Shown piece by piece: positions 5,226 through 5,660 of a stretch of DNA of 5,660 bases. Every line of letters begins with the position of its first letter. The first letter of the stretch is position 1. This stretch comes from Chloroflexota bacterium (GTDB lineage: Bacteria; Chloroflexota; Dehalococcoidia; Lucifugimonadales; JACPCL1), in contig JACQUI010000337.1 in NCBI GenBank assembly GCA_016210395.1, forward strand, positions 1 through 5,660, read 5' to 3'. Both the position numbers and the translations under genes were made by a program. Under the pieces are notes generated by a model that made no database searches, was not told where the DNA came from, and saw nothing but the letters and a program-made list of their open reading frames with translations.

Positions 5226-5660
5226 ATGAAAGGCGTAACGGCTATCGCAAACGTCCTGAAAATGGAAGGTACGGAGTACCTTTTCTGCTTCCCGGCCAAC
5301 CCCCTCATCAATGAGGCGGCCGCAGCCGGCATCCGGCCCATCATCGCTCGCACGGAGCGAGGCGCCATCAACATGGCCGATGGCTACTCCCGCATCAAGG
5401 GCGGCGGCAAGATCGGCGTCATCGCCACCCAGGGCGGCCCCGGCATCGAAAACGGCTTCGGCGCCGTCGCCCACGCCTACGCCGATAGCATCCCGATCCT
5501 CAACCTCCCCGGCGGCACCGCCCGCGGCCGCCAGTCGGTGCGCCCGGACTTCGATGCCGTCCGCAACTACGAGCACATCACCAAGTTCGCCGCCCAGGTC
5601 AACGCAGCAGACCGCGTCCCTGAGATGATGCGCTACGCCTTCAAGAACCTGCGTTCCGCC
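5226..5660 (+). CDS. Thiamine-pyrophosphate-dependent enzyme, acetolactate-synthase-like, N-terminal part
   Basis: The first 145 residues of a protein run off the window. They match the N-terminal pyrimidine-binding domain of the TPP enzyme superfamily (acetolactate synthase, benzoylformate decarboxylase, oxalyl-CoA decarboxylase and relatives). In order: an opening helix with the GxEYLFCFPxNP pattern (15-26); ARTERGAINMADGYSR (41-56), in which Glu44 is the expected activator of the TPP aminopyrimidine ring; GVIATQGGPGIENGF (64-78), the equivalent of the GPG loop; an AHAYADSIPIL strand (82-92); and a final block with FAAQVNAADRVPE (121-133). The full family length is about 550 residues, so roughly a quarter is visible. 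ATG follows GAGGAG by 5 nt. Codons are strikingly C-ending (GCC, GGC, ATC), more so than in the exporters. The reaction cannot be fixed from this part: the FPANP and TQGGPG variants differ from classic acetolactate synthase, so a paralogous TPP lyase is as likely. Confidence 0.9.
   Translation, partial: MKGVTAIANVLKMEGTEYLFCFPANPLINEAAAAGIRPIIARTERGAINMADGYSRIKGGGKIGVIATQGGPGIENGFGAVAHAYADSIPILNLPGGTARGRQSVRPDFDAVRNYEHITKFAAQVNAADRVPEMMRYAFKNLRSA

Overview
This window looks like bacterial chromosome with moderately high GC. The proteins, the dispersed GC-rich hairpins and the small PIN-toxin module are compatible with an environmental Chloroflexota-type genome. That placement is an impression from protein style, not something the sequence proves. 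No rRNA, tRNA, CRISPR array, transposase or phage gene was seen.

Layout, left to right. The first 68 bases are the C-terminal tail of a membrane protein reading rightwards. A 525-base gene-free stretch follows (69-593). It holds a 194-bp imperfect palindrome (222-415), a separate GC-rich hairpin (441-463) and the promoter and leader of the next gene. Two tandem paralogous major facilitator superfamily (MFS) exporters of the EntS/DHA3 type come next (594-1901 and 2131-3405). They are about two-thirds identical by eye, and each has its own promoter-leader and its own strong intrinsic terminator. The two leaders are also recognisably homologous, sharing an identical 15-nt box, so the duplication copied gene plus control region.

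The second exporter converges on rpiB (ribose-5-phosphate isomerase B, minus strand, 3533-4006), with a perfect 17-bp-stem terminator between them that can serve both strands. Divergent from rpiB is a two-gene cassette: a 66-residue charged, helical protein (4262-4462) followed after 2 nt by a GTG-started PIN-domain ribonuclease of VapC type (4465-4956). Gene order, spacing and the PIN motifs suggest a type II toxin-antitoxin module, although the small partner shows no DNA-binding fold that I recognise. After a short intergenic tract with tandem ATGTCCGT-like octamers and a plausible promoter, the first 145 residues of a thiamine-pyrophosphate-dependent enzyme of the acetolactate-synthase-like superfamily run off the right edge.

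Functionally this is a patchwork rather than one pathway: small-molecule export (two, perhaps three, MFS proteins), a pentose-phosphate enzyme, a probable toxin-antitoxin pair and a TPP enzyme. I do not see a clearly new multi-gene system. The items most worth a second look are the long palindrome, the duplicated transporter plus leader, the atypical partner of the PIN toxin, and the octamer array upstream of the TPP enzyme.
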